Assembly (NCBI GenBank): GCA_030280995.1
Contig: JASXTE010000002.1
Coordinates: 30,516,683-30,580,682, forward strand
Length of the DNA: 64,000 bases
DNA from: Hemileia vastatrix
Taxonomy: Eukaryota > Basidiomycota > Pucciniomycetes > Pucciniales > Zaghouaniaceae
Direction of reading: 5' to 3'
Shown one piece after another: positions 11,826 through 23,639 of the stretch. The notes under the pieces were generated by a model. That model did no database searches, was not told where the DNA came from, and saw only the letters and a program-made list of their open reading frames with translations. Each line of letters starts with the position of its first letter. The first letter of the stretch is position 1. A program made the position numbers and the translations under genes.

Positions 11826-12296
11826 CTTAATATTAAGTTTTAATATGCTAGTTTAATATTAAGAGCCTTAAACATAAGGCTACATAATCTTTAAGTAGAC
11901 TTAAAGCTGATGTTTTCATTTTTTTATGTGAAAAACATGAAATGTGCTTTAAATCACTTAAAAGTTGACCATATGCGCTATAAATTTAATAATATTTAAA
12001 ATGCGCTTTGACAGATCAATTGCATTAATTAGAACTATTGATTTGGCTACTCAAATGCATAAAAATAACACTTTTCAAATTTGGTGTTTTTTATGCCAGA
12101 AATGGCTTCTGTGTACTGGCCACATACTGCCTGAATTTTTCCATGTGAATAGCTTTATTTTTAGCAAAGTTAGATTTTTCACGCTATAATTACCCCACAT
12201 TCTATGCCCACTGTGGGAAAACATGCTTAAATAGGCAACAGGCACTTATTTAGTGTCCTAATTTAATTATAGGTGCATTGACTTTATTATATGCAC
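11826..12296. repeat. Hairpin-rich segment
   Basis: Short perfect inverted repeats follow one another: CTTAATATTAAG (11826-11837); AGCCTTA/TAAGGCT (11864-11881); CTTTAAG/CTTAAAG (11889-11906); CCCACA/TGTGGG (12194-12217); GTGCAT/ATGCAC (12273-12296). The stems are unrelated in sequence. The style is the same as the array at 24513-24921. Confidence 0.6.
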
Positions 12297-12797
12297 TAAT
12301 TTCATTAATAACCTCAAACATGGTGCTTTAATTCACTGCCACGCTTAAATTTGCATAAATTAGTCAAGTATTTACCTGTGCAAGTGCCTGCCAAGGACTG
12401 CATGTAGTTATTCCACATCTTGAGCCCTTTTTTGGGTTTTTAGTGGTTTCTCACTCAATATTGGTTATTTTTGGAAGGGGATTTCATGTAGTTTATTCTC
12501 ATAATTAGCTCCATCATTTCTACTGTTAATCTCCCTAAATATTTTGTAATATTTAGTCTTAATTTTTCCCTTTTTATTCTTTTATTTTTAGGTATTTCAC
12601 ACATACACTCTCTTTTTTGCTTATCCTTTTTTTTGATGGATTATCCCTATTACTACTGGATTTTGGCAGGTGATATCATTCTAATTATGTTATTTGTAAC
12701 TCTTTATGTTGTTGGAAAGGTGTAATAGCTGGAATGAGGCTTCATTAGCTGTGTATAGGGCTGGTAAATCAAGGGGTACATTGGAGGAATTATTGGG

Positions 12798-12806
12798 TAT
12801 AAAAGG
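12798..12806 (+). promoter_or_regulatory. TATA box in probable LTR of RT1
   Basis: TATAAAAGG, in the same context as the TATA box of the RT2 3' LTR. Confidence 0.5.
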
Positions 12807-12909
12807 AGGGGGTTTTTGGTCTTGTTTTCAACATTCTTTATCATTACATTCAAAAATATAACCAATACAATTACAATACATATCAATAGCACATATAAAG
12901 TCTTTGAAT

Positions 12910-13535
12910 TCCAACTCACCCCCTCCCTCAATTTCCTCTTTGAAATTTTTTATTAAGTCACACATAGCCTCACTCCTGTTTCATTTTCCCCCCTCAGACA
13001 TTTTAAAGAAGCTTAGAGGCAAATTTGAACCAGTTGCTCTCTCCAAGTTTCTCTCTTCCCTCCCCAGGGCTCAGGCCACAGCTTTTGCCCAGTTCCAATC
13101 AGGCCACTCCCCCCTAAATTATTATCTCTTCAAATTCAAAGTGGGGGAGTTGCCCTTTTGCCCACTGTGCCATCTTTGGGCCCTGGAATCTCCGGAAGAT
13201 GTTCTTCTCATATGCCCTGCTCACTCTTCTTCTTGCCCCTCCTTACTTAGAGAATTTTCTAAACTCAAATTACCCATTTCTAAATCTTCCCTTTTGTCTT
13301 CCTCTCCAGCTATTAATTTTGTGGCAAAGTTTTTAGTTGAAACTTGTAGATTTCTTAATAATTTGCCTCTAACCCATTAGTTCTTTAACCCTATTGTCCT
13401 TCTCCAGTTGCTCCTTTCTAATTACCCTTAGTTTTCTCTCATATTACTTCTAAACCATGTATATAGCTGTTATCCTATCCTTGTGCCTCTTCCTTCATGC
13501 CCCTCATTGGGTGAGATTGTACAAAATTTAAAAAA
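12910..13535 (+). mobile_element. 5'-truncated LINE insertion with target-site duplication
   Basis: Encodes the C-terminal end of a LINE ORF2: a Cys/His motif (C-P-L-C ... C-P-A-H) downstream of RNase H, ending N-N-L-P-L-T-H with a stop at 13378-13380. The same C-terminus is in the LINE at 17690-19390. The 3' end has an A-rich tail (~13523-13538). The duplication AAAGTCTTTGAAT flanks it at 12897-12909 and 13536-13548. This marks a target-primed insertion of only ~630 bp. Boundaries within the A-run are approximate. Confidence 0.85.
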
Positions 13536-13792
13536 AAAGTCTTTGAATAGTATCTGAATTATTACATCTATTTTTCTACCAACTAAAAGATTTCAACCCA
13601 TTAATAATTAGTGAGATTAAAATTACTGAGACCCTTATATTGAGTTATATTTTAATACTTATTGAATTTATACTACAGTATTCATATAGGACCATTAAAA
13701 TCTTCTAGACAACTGACTATTCAAGCTAGTTCATATCTCTGTACTTGATCTCAGCCTGACAAATTATATCTTATGAGAACATGCAAAAAAAA

Positions 13793-16700
13793 TCAGGTAA
13801 AAAGAGAGATTGAGTTAAACTTATTCTTGAAGTAGGGTACTTTTAGAAGTGACTAAAAAATTCAACAAATCCCATCAAAAAGTCTTATACCTGTGAGCTA
13901 GTTTTCTTTGATTCTTTTCTGGAATAATTGAGTTGATAGTCAAATTCCATATTTTTGGCTACCCATTGATATTTGATGAAGTTTTCAACTGCATGTGCTG
14001 TTAATCCAGTTTTTACTGCTAAGATGAAGGTATTATGTTCTATTTCCTCTTTTAACTTTAAGAAATTATTTATGTAAGTTCCTATAGAATAAACTAGGTC
14101 AGTGTTTTTCTTCCAAGGACAATTTTTTGTATCCAAAAACCACCTTCATTAAATGAATGACTTTCAGCTATATTCGCTTGTAAAATTTGTTCCGAGGTAG
14201 AAATAATTAAACTCTGAGTAATTGCGATCTTTTTCTGCAGTAGAGCAAAGAGTTGAGAAAATTTATCTACATCTTGGGACTCCTTATTTTCAGTATATTG
14301 CATTAGATTATTGTACCATTTATCTAACAGCAGATTCCAACTCCAGTTTGTGTCATGGTTTACTGAATTTACGTAGTAAAATAATGAATAGATAATAAAG
14401 TCTGTTTTATGAAAGATCTTCTTTTAGTATTGAAAAAAATGGTAATATCATAAAAAAGAGATGTGCATGACTGACTAATCGAAACACATGAGTTAGAATC
14501 TGGTAAATATTTCAACTGAGCATTGGTGGTAGCATCTTTTAAATATCGAGATTGATTTATTGATTTCCTAAACCTCCGCCGCAACGATTCGATTAATAAA
14601 CCAATTTCTTCAAAATTTTTATAAAAAACTATTGATCCCTTTCTAAAAAGAAAGCTAATTTTATTTTTGCTTGAAATATTCTGATGCAAAATAGTTCCCA
14701 CTAGAGGAAAAGACACTTTTTGAGAGTTAAAAGGCTAAATGGTTTCTAGTAAACTCTCAAGAAAACCTCACCATATTTGTTAGAAGTTTGTTTGAGGATA
14801 AAGCCGTAAAGAAAAAGGCATCTAACTATACTATGAACCAAAACGGGGGCTGTAAAATCCACGCCATAAGTTTAAGATTTAAAAAAAAATGAAAATAAAA
14901 ATAACTTTCTTTGAGAAAAAGTAATTAGAAAGTTAGAAAAATATTTCAACTTTTTCAGCTCATATTCCCTATTTTGTCTCTTTTCTATGAAACCTAAATT
15001 TCTAAAATTAAATTGAAAATTGGATTTTCTTGGTAGACTTTTGAACGAGACAGGATCTAGAAACACATATTGCAATTTAACCCCATCCGTAACCCCCGAT
15101 AATGAAAATTCAACTCTTTTCGAAAAATAATAAGTATGGATAGAATGAATTACTTGCCGGTCATTTCAGACATGATTTTATCTGAAAAAATTGCTTGCTT
15201 AGCATAGTTGTCTACTGTGTGCCAGCAAACTCTCAAAAAAAGGTTTAGGCCATGAGAATTTTCAGCAAGTTTACTACTTGTCACATATTTTCTAAAACCA
15301 GGCCATCTATCTTGACAGGATACCTGGAGATTGGACGTGAAATCTTCTTTTTTAATGTTAACTTTCCAAGGCTCAGCTATTGATTTGCAGAGCAGTATAC
15401 TTTCGTTACCATTCAAAGCTAGAGAGTGTATTAAATCGCTCTGAAGTAATACATAAAAATAAAAGTATCTATTAAAGATATCTTTTTGAATTAAACCAAC
15501 ATCAATTTAAAGACCTAAGTGTGGAGGACATCAAGAAAGTAAGCCAGAAACCTTTGTATCTAGACTGCTCTCGAACTATGGGGGATGCATGAATCCGCAT
15601 CTCATGTTCAAAGGTATCAATTGCTTTAATGAATCCTTTCTTGTATGCAGTTAATCCGACGTAGTACTTTATTGCTTCTGGTAGCAAAGAGAAGTAGATT
15701 TCCTTTAAGCTTTTGTTAGATGGATGATTGAGACTTGGGGCGAGTTGATGTTGATCTTTAAAATCATCAATGTGTATTTCGCCCTTATTTACTTTTTTAC
15801 TGAGGTCATTACAAATGTAAAATAAAACTTTCAAGGCGGTTTCTAGAACATAAATTCAGGAAAGCTTCAGAAATTTTCACTTCATCAAAATTATAATCTA
15901 GATGAACAACTAACGGTGTTCTAGTTGATTCCTGGTCCGCCAAGGAACTCCTGCATCATCAAGAAGATTCCTCCATTTTGATTTTGATGTTTCAATTTGG
16001 AAAGTTTCCGCTACATATAAAGCTGCATCTCTTGTTTTAATCGACAATTCACGAGCCAGATTAATGAGCTGTTCTGACGTGTTTGCATTGATAGAGCAGA
16101 TAGCAGAAACAAACGGCTCGATGATTTTCAAATCAGACCAATATAGGGAAGATTTTATAAAATTACAATAATCTGAAAATTTATTACTCAAATTTGATTT
16201 TTACAAGAAACTGTGATTGAATCCTACCTTCAGTCTTACATCTCAACTCATTAAGAATTATCCAGGATTTCAAAAATTGTGCCTTCAATTGGGAAATCGG
16301 TGAAGCTTTTTTTTCTTAATAAAATTAGAAATAGGTAGGCTTCTAAATACAAACAAAAACCTTACATGTAAATGAAATAGATATAATAAATTCCAAAGGA
16401 ATGTCGCCCCATAAAATATCGCTATCTAGATTTGAACAAAAAATTACGCATTTTCAAATGAAGAAAAAAAAATTAATGCAAGCATCATCTAAAAAAATTG
16501 AGAAACGAAACTAATATGTAATTTCATTTCAGACAAAACTTACTGTAAGAACGGAAATTCGACTTGATGCTAGATTTACGTTTTTTTGTCTCTCTGTTAT
16601 TGACCCTGTCATTATTCATTGGTGCATTCAAAGATTCATGACCACTCAAAAAGTTCAAGTCATCGGTCTCATGTAGAAAATGCGGATTTTTTTGCTCTCC

Positions 16701-16859
16701 GACTGGGCATGAGGTTTCAACGTTCTGTGTCAAACGATATTCAGGTTGAAGAAGCTGAGTCGATATGGTTTGATAATGCTTGAGTAGGTCCCCTTGAGAG
16801 CTAAAAGAATCACAGCATGCTAGAAATATGATTCCTAATGATACTAGAGTAGATAACAT
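13793..16859 (-). CDS. Predicted secreted protein, ~11-exon host gene, family not recognised
   Basis: Start ATG at 16859. The first ~20 residues (M-L-S-T-L-V-S-L-G-I-I-F-L-A-C-C) form a signal peptide. Joinable exons with matching phases, in gene order, are 16859-16544, 16305-16228, 16172-15915, 15842-15515, 15468-15154, 15115-14994, 14849-14772, 14700-14488, 14401-13891 and 13852-13793, about 760 codons. Several donors are consensus (GTAAGT at 16543, GTGAGG at 14771, GTATAAG at 13890); others are weak (15514, 14993, 14487). One frame break lies at the A5 run 14135-14139 (plus strand), consistent with one missing base: a real mutation, an assembly error or a missed intron. Base composition is less AT-rich than the surrounding transposons. 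I see no catalytic motif or transmembrane segment after the signal. In a plant-pathogenic rust such a protein could be an effector candidate, but that is inference. Confidence 0.65.
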
Positions 16860-17557
16860 TTTTATGTGAAAATTGTTAACGTAATGTGAAAGGTTAATCA
16901 GTTTTCTAGGTATAACTGCAGGACGTTACTTGATCGATATAAAAGCTTCGGAAATAAAGGAAAGTAAAATTAGTTTAAGTTTTAAGGGTCACTTTCCGTA
17001 AATCAATATTTTTTTAACCTAAATGATGAGGCAAGCCCTCAGGTACAGTATCTGTGACAGGTGTAAGCCAGGATCTATTCAGCCCTCTCCCTAAAATGAA
17101 TGTTCTTCTAAATTGAAACACAAAAACGTGTAAACCTTTATCTGGCATTTCATATTTAAAGGTGACATCTAATGCGAAGAGGAAACGCTCGCCAAACCCA
17201 TCAGCGAAGTGTAAAGCATCTCTTCCTCTCTCCTCTCTCTTAATTTCTTCCTAAATTTCTTGTAGCCTCTCTTAGATTTCCTAACCTGGTTTTTATGAGC
17301 TTTTGAATTTCTAAATAGCAATGATTTAAAAACTACTAACTAAAAATAAAAAACTTGGCGGTAAACAAGTGAAATAATAATAATAAATATGGAAATGACG
17401 CCTAGATAATGACGCAGCGTGCAAACACCGGACGAGTTACGGCGCGCGAAACTGTTTCACGTTTGCATCTCAGGAGGCAATGTCCTGCAATGAAACGTGA
17501 CACAGTGCGGGAACTCATGTCACGCAACTTGTGTGTGACATGAGATCACGCAACTGT
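16860..17557. other. Upstream region of the secreted-protein gene; no gene seen
   Basis: Mixed-composition sequence that would hold the promoter of the divergent gene ending at 13793. No clear TATA box or repeat was recognised. Several short inverted motifs occur around 17490-17560 (for example 'catgtcacgcaactt' and 'tgtgacatgagatcacgcaac'). Confidence 0.4.
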
Positions 17558-17640
17558 CACTACGACACATTTTCGTTTCGCCATGGGGCGCAACAACTAC
17601 GCAACAGTTGTGCAACAGTTACCAAGAGCTTCTACCCCCG
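17558..17640. mobile_element. One end of a CACTA MITE
   Basis: CACTACGACACATTTTCG followed by GTTTCGCCATGGGGCGCAAC matches the terminus of the complete MITE at 59604-59797. The other end is missing; a LINE 3' end lies to the right. Confidence 0.65.
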
Positions 17641-17689
17641 TTCCAATAAATATTCAGTATCTATTTGCAGTTTACTTGGGCAAATTGCT

Positions 17690-19390
17690 AATTTTTATTT
17701 ATTTTTATTTCATGCAATCTCACCCAGCAAGGGGTATGAAGGCTCAGGCAACTAGATGTAAATACATTGGGGAGAGGCAATTTATAAGAAAGAACGTCAT
17801 GTAATAACAGAGAGAAAGTGTGTAAAGGCTTGTGGCCTGTTAGGGGCAAATTGTTAATAAATCTTTTAGATGAGACTGAAAATTTCGCAACCTGGGAGAT
17901 GATAGAGAAAGGGGAGAGTAAAGCAGAGGTGTGAAGAGGGATTTTATGACGTTTTGCCTCCTCAATCAGCCTCATGCAAGCAACAGAATGGGCTGGACAG
18001 AGGAGGAGGATGTGTTCAGGGGAGTCTTTACCGTTTAAATTGCAAACCGGGCAGGTGGTAGAGTCCACTATCTTAAACGGAAGAGATAATTGTTGAGGGG
18101 AAAATGTCCTGAGGGGAATTGGGCAAAGGCAGTGGCTTAAGCTTGGGGGAGGATAGTTGTTGAAACATGAGTAGTGGTGCGTGCTTTCCTTGGAGTTTCT
18201 TGAGGGAGTTGGATTCAGGGGGGGGGGAGGAGTTGAGAATGGAAATAAAGTTTGATGTGTGTTTTGAGAAAAGAGATGGAGGGAGAAGGGGGAGGGAAGG
18301 TCAATGCATCGGCTGCCAATGAAGCAAAAGCGTGTGAACCATTAGCTAGTTTGTCCACCAATTCATTCCCTTGAATATTCACATGGCCAGGGCACCAATG
18401 GAGGGACAGTTGGATGAGAGGATTGGCTTGGAGGAGGAGGGAGGCAGCCTCTGCCATGGCTCTAGTGATGTAGGAGTTGTTTGTTGATAAGTGAGGTGAG
18501 GAAAGTGATTGGATGGCAGCCTGATTATCTGACAGGATGGTGAGTGAACAGGAAAATGGTATTAGAGGGTTAGTGAGGAAGAGATAGAGACCAAGGAGGA
18601 TGCCTATCAGCTCTGCCTCAAATACTGAGAACAGTTCTGATGCACCTAAGTGGGCCACATATGGGAGGGGGAGACTGGGGTTAAAGGTAGCTGCACATGT
18701 GCCCCTGGCAGAACGTGAGCCATCAGTGAAAACAAAGTGAGAGGAGAGAGGGGCAGAAAGTAAAGAATTAGACACTTCTCTGAGGGCTTGTTCTTTTGAG
18801 GAGCCAATTCTTGTGTTGAAGAACTTTGGAGACCATGGGGTGAAGGAGAAAAGGGAGTTGGAGGTCAAAGTCTTCCAATGAGAAGGAGGAAGGAAAAAAA
18901 TTTGAGGTTTGCAAGGTGATGGAGCTGATGGCAATGGGATTTGATGGGGGGGGGGGGGGGGGGGGGGGGGGGGAGAGAGAGAGAGGGAGAGTCTGGCTGA
19001 TTTAGCCATTGAGTTGGAGGTAGGGATAGTGAGTAGGTGTGACCAGGCTTTGAGAACTGCTTGGTCAAGTCATTGTAGACAGGTGAGTGAAGCAGAGTCA
19101 TGCAGGAGGGTGCAGATAGGACTGGTTCTGAAGCAGCCCAGAGCTCTGCAGTAAGCTCTGTTGTTGACAACTTGTATCATGTATGTTGTCCTAGTGAGCT
19201 TCCTAGGCTGGTGCCACACTATTTCAGTGTAGTCAGTTCTGGAGTAAATGAGGGAAGATGTCACCGGATGGCCTACACACAAGGTCAAGGGTGTTCCTGA
19301 GTAGGTGAGATTGGCAAAGATGATTGAAGACTGCTTGGAAGCACAGAGGAATAAGTCAAGGGAGTGGTTCAAAGATAAGTCAAAGATAAA
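17690..19390 (-). mobile_element. LINE fragment (RNase H plus C-terminal Cys/His region), broken
   Basis: Minus strand. Reading from 19372 there is the linker after reverse transcriptase (A-L-G-C-F-R-T-S-P-I-C). RNase H follows at 18670-18340, with T-D-G-S, F-E-A-E-L, L-S-D-N-Q-A-A and the distal H-x-x-x-N-E-L-V-D-K-L-A. A C-terminal Cys/His motif (C-P-V-C ... C-P-A-H) lies at ~18060-17990. The 3' tail on the minus strand is a (TAAA)-like run at ~17710-17690. The frame shifts between 19070 and 19009 and between 18215 and 18068. The first shift is close to a 28-base G homopolymer (18946-18973) that reads as polyproline. The element is 5'-truncated. Confidence 0.85.
18946..18973 (+). repeat. 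28-base guanine homopolymer
   Basis: 28 consecutive G, followed by (GA)n. On the minus strand it encodes a proline run just upstream of the RNase H domain. Confidence 0.9.
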
Positions 19391-19513
19391 TTAATAATAG
19401 TATGAGGTAAGTTTGAGGTGAATAATAATGTGATTTACAGTAACAATAAATATTCTGGTTAATCTTACAAATGGTTGAAACTTAATAATCAAAAGGTATT
19501 TAGGAGTTTAATA

Positions 19514-20690
19514 CACCACAGGAAATCTAGGGGTGAACTGCTAGCAATCCCCTCTCCTGAACTTTAGAGTGTCCCTTCATTATGCCAGGTTTATGAATAC
19601 TTTATAAACATAAGTAAATTGGAGTTAGATTTACATTTATTCTAAGATTGGTCCAAAAATGAACCTCAATTGATCTCAAGTTATGCATAAGTTGATCAAC
19701 TATAACCATGATTTTATCCTTCATTGAGCACACTTGAGCACATATTGATCCAACATAAGCTTTTGAATATCCAATATGATTTTCAATTTAGAGGATGAAA
19801 ATTATTCCTTAACATACCTAAGCATTACTTTGCATCCAAAAGATAAACCATAAAATTATGAAAGTAAATTTGATTTACAATAATGATATCTTTTACTACA
19901 TAATTGCAACAATAGATAAATTTAGCAAATTATTTGATCACAAATATTAATAACTATAGGGATTGAAATAACTAATGCCATTCCTATTTTCAAATTTTAA
20001 AAAGAATATAGTCACTTCTCATTTCAAATCTAATAAGTCTTTGTAAGACTTAATTTTGTATAATTTTTTTATTTTACCTGAAATATAAGACCTACAGGCT
20101 ATTGAAAATAAAATCTTCAGTTACCCAATTAAAAGAAATATTTATATTAGGGGGTATCAATGTTCAGGGATCCACAATTAATTTAATTGCGGATAAAAAT
20201 CCTTATACCCCAATTATCTTCTGCAATTATTTTTGCTAATAATTGGGTTATTAGACATTTTATGTGTTAATGTTCACCTCTTATCCAAAAATTTTCTACT
20301 CAATTTTTCATAACCACATATCGGACAACTTTCTGTCATAACCACATCTTGGCCTTCTTTCATTCACAACATCTGCATTTATATGTCATGTGACTTGCAT
20401 AAAAATCAATCATGGATGTGATGAGTTTGAGATCAGGAATTAGGAATGGAAATTGGGGTATAAGAGTTGGGATAATGCATTATTGTGGATTCCTTATCAA
20501 CTAGCCCCGGGGCTAGTGGATAAGAATCTTCTGCAATCAATAATGTCTGATCCTGGGAAAAAAATTCCTGATCCCTAATTGCAGATCCCTGAACATTGAT
20601 ACCCCCTATTTAAATAAAAATAAAAATAGTCCTTAAAGTGTATGACTTGAAAGGTTGTTATGGAAATTAATGAAGAAATGCATGGAAATT
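19514..20690. mobile_element. CACTA-type element fragment, split by E2
   Basis: Begins CACCACAGGAAATCTAGGGG after ATA. Its ~640 bp match 1597-2299 closely, then resume after the E2 insertion at 20608 up to about 20690. The right terminus is not found. Confidence 0.7.
20149..20607. mobile_element. Harbinger-type deletion derivative E2, 459 bp, TSD ATT
   Basis: Starts AGGGGGTATCAATG and ends with the inverted form, flanked by ATT at 20146-20148 and 20608-20610. The left ~200 bp match the 43388 end of E5 and the right ~240 bp match the 50000 end of E5. All three genes are deleted. A palindrome with arms CTTATCAACTAGCCCC/GGGGCTAGTGGATAAG lies at 20493-20524. Confidence 0.9.
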
Positions 20691-20925
20691 AATATGCAAG
20701 TTTTCCTATTTAAATATTTAATGCTTATATAAATCACTTTCACAAGTTTTGGTATGAGTACATGTGAAATAGCAACTGCATTTAAAAGTGGAAACCAATA
20801 TAATGACAATAATATTTACAAACTTTATTTCAATTTAATATTTATCTGTAAAAGTTTTTGAAAGTAATATTTTATTCATCATCTCAAGGATCTCTTCCTC
20901 CTCCTCTACCCATCTACTTTTTGAT
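20691..20925. other. AT-rich spacer, nothing recognised
   Basis: No open frame or repeat recognised. Confidence 0.4.
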
Positions 20926-21589
20926 AGGGGGTCACAAACTTGAACAAGTATGCTTGGCGGATTTCATTTGAAAACCGCCACATAAACACACCATGAAATA
21001 TGGCTGATTTGGTACCTGACATCTCAAACATGGGGTCAAATACATCCTACTTTAGTGCAAATTTTCCAACCACATCTCAGCCCACCAATACAAAGATCCT
21101 CCCAATTCACCACACATCACACCTTTCCCCTCCCACTTTTTTGATACAAATTTTTACACACCATGCCCCAGTAAGTTTTGCACTTTTCATTCCTTTCTTT
21201 ATCAATAATTCCTGATCAAATTTCTATCCTCAAAACTCAGACCTCATGCCAATCACACTACAAAATTATCAACACAACCCTTTTAAATCCTTTTTTCATG
21301 CTCTCAAAATGATCAAGTTGAATGTACTTTACACTAGGGTTTGTTATTTTATTTTTGCATATTGACTTTTATTTTGAATTTTCACTGAAAGCATATTTTT
21401 TCCCTTCCTTATTCATTTTGGTTCATCATCTCAACACAAAGTTGCATAATTTTTCATTCTTTCTGTTTTTCAATGATCCCTCATATCCTTTTATTCATCT
21501 TCTCTCACTTCCTTAACTCTTCTTCTATTTCTTTTATCCATCACTTCCTCAACTTCTATCTGGTTCTTTTACATCTTTGAAGACATTTC

Positions 21590-22850
21590 ATCAGGTAAGT
21601 CATTCTCCCACCATCTTTTTTTCAATTTTAACTGATGTTATTTTTCTGAATTTGTGTTTTTATTGTTTCTATTTCTTTTTTTGTTTTATCAAATCACATT
21701 TCCTTTTTTAAGAATGTTCTCCAGAAGCCTGGCTCTTATATCCACCAAGCAACATCTAATTTGGCTCACTAGTTGTTGAGATATTTATCATCCACTTGGA
21801 TCAAACTTCCATCAATTTTATTCAAATCTTCTCAGGTAGGTCATACTCTGGAACAGATATAATACTTATAAATAACATAGGTAGCTAAAATAGATCTTTT
21901 TAGCCCATTGATAGTCCATGGATTTTATTTTTATAACCCTTTTTTGATTTTATTTTAAGTCAAAAAAAGTAAGAAATAGGGTTAGGGTTATTCAAATGAA
22001 ATATCATTTTTTTGCAAGACTCTCCAGAAGAATCGCTTTCATTTCCAGCAAATGGCGTTGAATTTGGTCCAATGGTTGCTATGATGTCTGATTCCAAAGT
22101 TGAGTCTTGTTTCATAAACTAATTTACATTTTTTAAGTTCAATGTTGCATAATATGCATATAGGGCTTATGCAATCTATTTCAAATAATACTTCAGGCTT
22201 TTGGCTCTGATTTGATCAGCTAAATATTTATTTTGGATGAGTCCTTCCTATTTTGTGATTTGGTTTTTCATGAGGATGAATATTAACATTTGCTGAATTT
22301 TGGCTCATTCAAATCTCAGATTATTTTGATTACAGGTTCTCTAGAGGCATGAATTTCATTTTCAGAAAGCAGAATCAATTTTGGCTCAGAAATTTCTGAA
22401 ATATCTACTTTTAAAGTTGAGTCTTTTTATGTAAACTAATTTACATTTTTGTATTTTGATATTCTGTAATATGTATATTTTTTCTGATACTTTTTATTGT
22501 ACCACTCCCAAGGTATGTCAATTTCTCAAATTTTTTTTATCATTTGTTTCCTCAATTTTTCTTCTTTATAGATCATTTTTTCCCTTATTTGTTGACGTTT
22601 TGGATTTTTTTCAGGAAATGGTATCATCAACTCTATTTGGAACTCTTCTCAGGATAATCATCAATCAAAAATCCAAGAGATAATCATCAAACTACCAAGG
22701 ATACTGCTGGTTTGGAATCTTGTAAAAAGTTTACTCATTTTGGTTTTTCATTCCAGATCAACCAAATTCTGATAAACAAGGTAAGTAAAGCAAAGGGTGA
22801 AGGGTAAACTTCTAGTAAATCTTTAGGGAGGGGTTCTAAATATGTTAATT
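21590..22850 (+). pseudogene. Tet-like oxygenase remnant in E3
   Basis: The leader contains several CAG-GTAAGT or CAG-GTAGGT junctions (21597, 21836) like those of the oxygenase leader in E6 and E7. At 22615-22790 the last coding exon is recognisable in broken frames: G-N-G-I-I, I-W-N-S, then G-L-E-S-C and F-T-H-F-G-F-S-F-Q-I-N. The region with the HxD motif was not found. Dead. Confidence 0.7.
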
Positions 22851-23159
22851 AGAAGATTTTCCATTTTTTCTTATTTTTATTTAATAAATTTTTAAATTAT
22901 CAATTATTAAAGATAATAAATCAAGTAAAACTTTTGTGTGATTGAGTCTTGCTGCTGTATAAATGTGTTCATTTAATCACTTATTTGTATTGAATGGATA
23001 AATTCTCAATACAATGCTTGTCATATGATTTCTTTGGCTTTGGTCACATCTGAAATCATTGTCAGGTGATATTGTGAATCCCATTACTTTTACTTGGTTG
23101 ATTATCTTTTTTGATTTATTTATTTAAGAATTTATGAAATCAAAATGAAAATTTTGTAA

Positions 23160-23320
23160 TATTTACCCCCTCCCACAGTAAATTGCAGGGGGAGGTATTG
23201 CCATTTTTTTTTCTGACATAAATATTTTTTTCCAGACATAAAGATTTTTTTTGACATCAAAAAAATGGCAATCCCCACCCCCTAATATAGTAAAATTCTG
23301 GGGAGGGTATTGCCAAATTT
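23160..23320. repeat. Conserved block 3' of oxygenase (E3 copy)
   Basis: Contains 'gggggaggtattgccatt', 'aaaaaatggcaatccccac' and 'ggggagggtattgccaaat', as at 1325-1545 and 54765-54945. It can fold back on itself. Confidence 0.7.
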
Positions 23321-23639
23321 CTAGATTTAGATAAATAAAATTTGTGAATTTATGTATCTTGTGCTTAAGGGTTGGTTAATGAAGCTGTTGAAAAGCCATA
23401 TTTAACCAAATTATTAATAGAAATCCAGAATGAATTTTAGTCATGTATATATAGAGGAAAACATTACTTTTAATTTAAATACAAAACATTTAATCAACTG
23501 AAATCCTAAAAAATAGCAAGAGTAGAAGCATGCAATTCATATAAGAGAGATTCAAAGAATTGTTTTACAATCAAAATATTTATTTCCATCTCTGATCTGG
23601 AAGAGGTTTTCAAGATGGGTTAATGTGGCACCATTTCAA

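Larger units (their letters stand above)
6277..13790 (+). mobile_element. Ty3/gypsy chromovirus RT1, dead, with nested insertions
   Basis: Gag, protease, reverse transcriptase, RNase H, integrase and chromodomain follow in the Ty3/gypsy order on the plus strand, and the protein is closely related to RT2. Harbinger element E1 cuts gag on the left, so the 5' LTR is outside the window. A CACTA MITE (7237-7483) interrupts gag near the zinc-knuckle region. A probable 3' LTR starts at 11634 and holds a LINE fragment. The right limit is uncertain. Many stops and changed catalytic residues show it is inactive. Confidence 0.8.
11634..13790 (+). repeat. Probable 3' LTR of RT1 with insertions
   Basis: TATCAGCCTGG at 11634 sits at the same place after pol as TGTCAGCCAGG of the RT2 LTR at 39348. 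A TATA box (TATAAAAGG, 12798-12806) matches the TATA box of the RT2 3' LTR (39861-39869). A hairpin-rich stretch (11826-12300) and a LINE fragment (12910-13535) lie inside. The LTR end is not recognised, so the right limit is a guess. Confidence 0.4.

Noticed and set aside
13885..16191. Separate small genes on the minus strand
   Set aside because: Phases of consecutive exons fit one multi-exon gene better than several short ones.
16524..16859. Single-exon gene ending at 16524
   Set aside because: A GTAAGT donor at 16543 and phase-matching downstream exons show that the frame continues by splicing.
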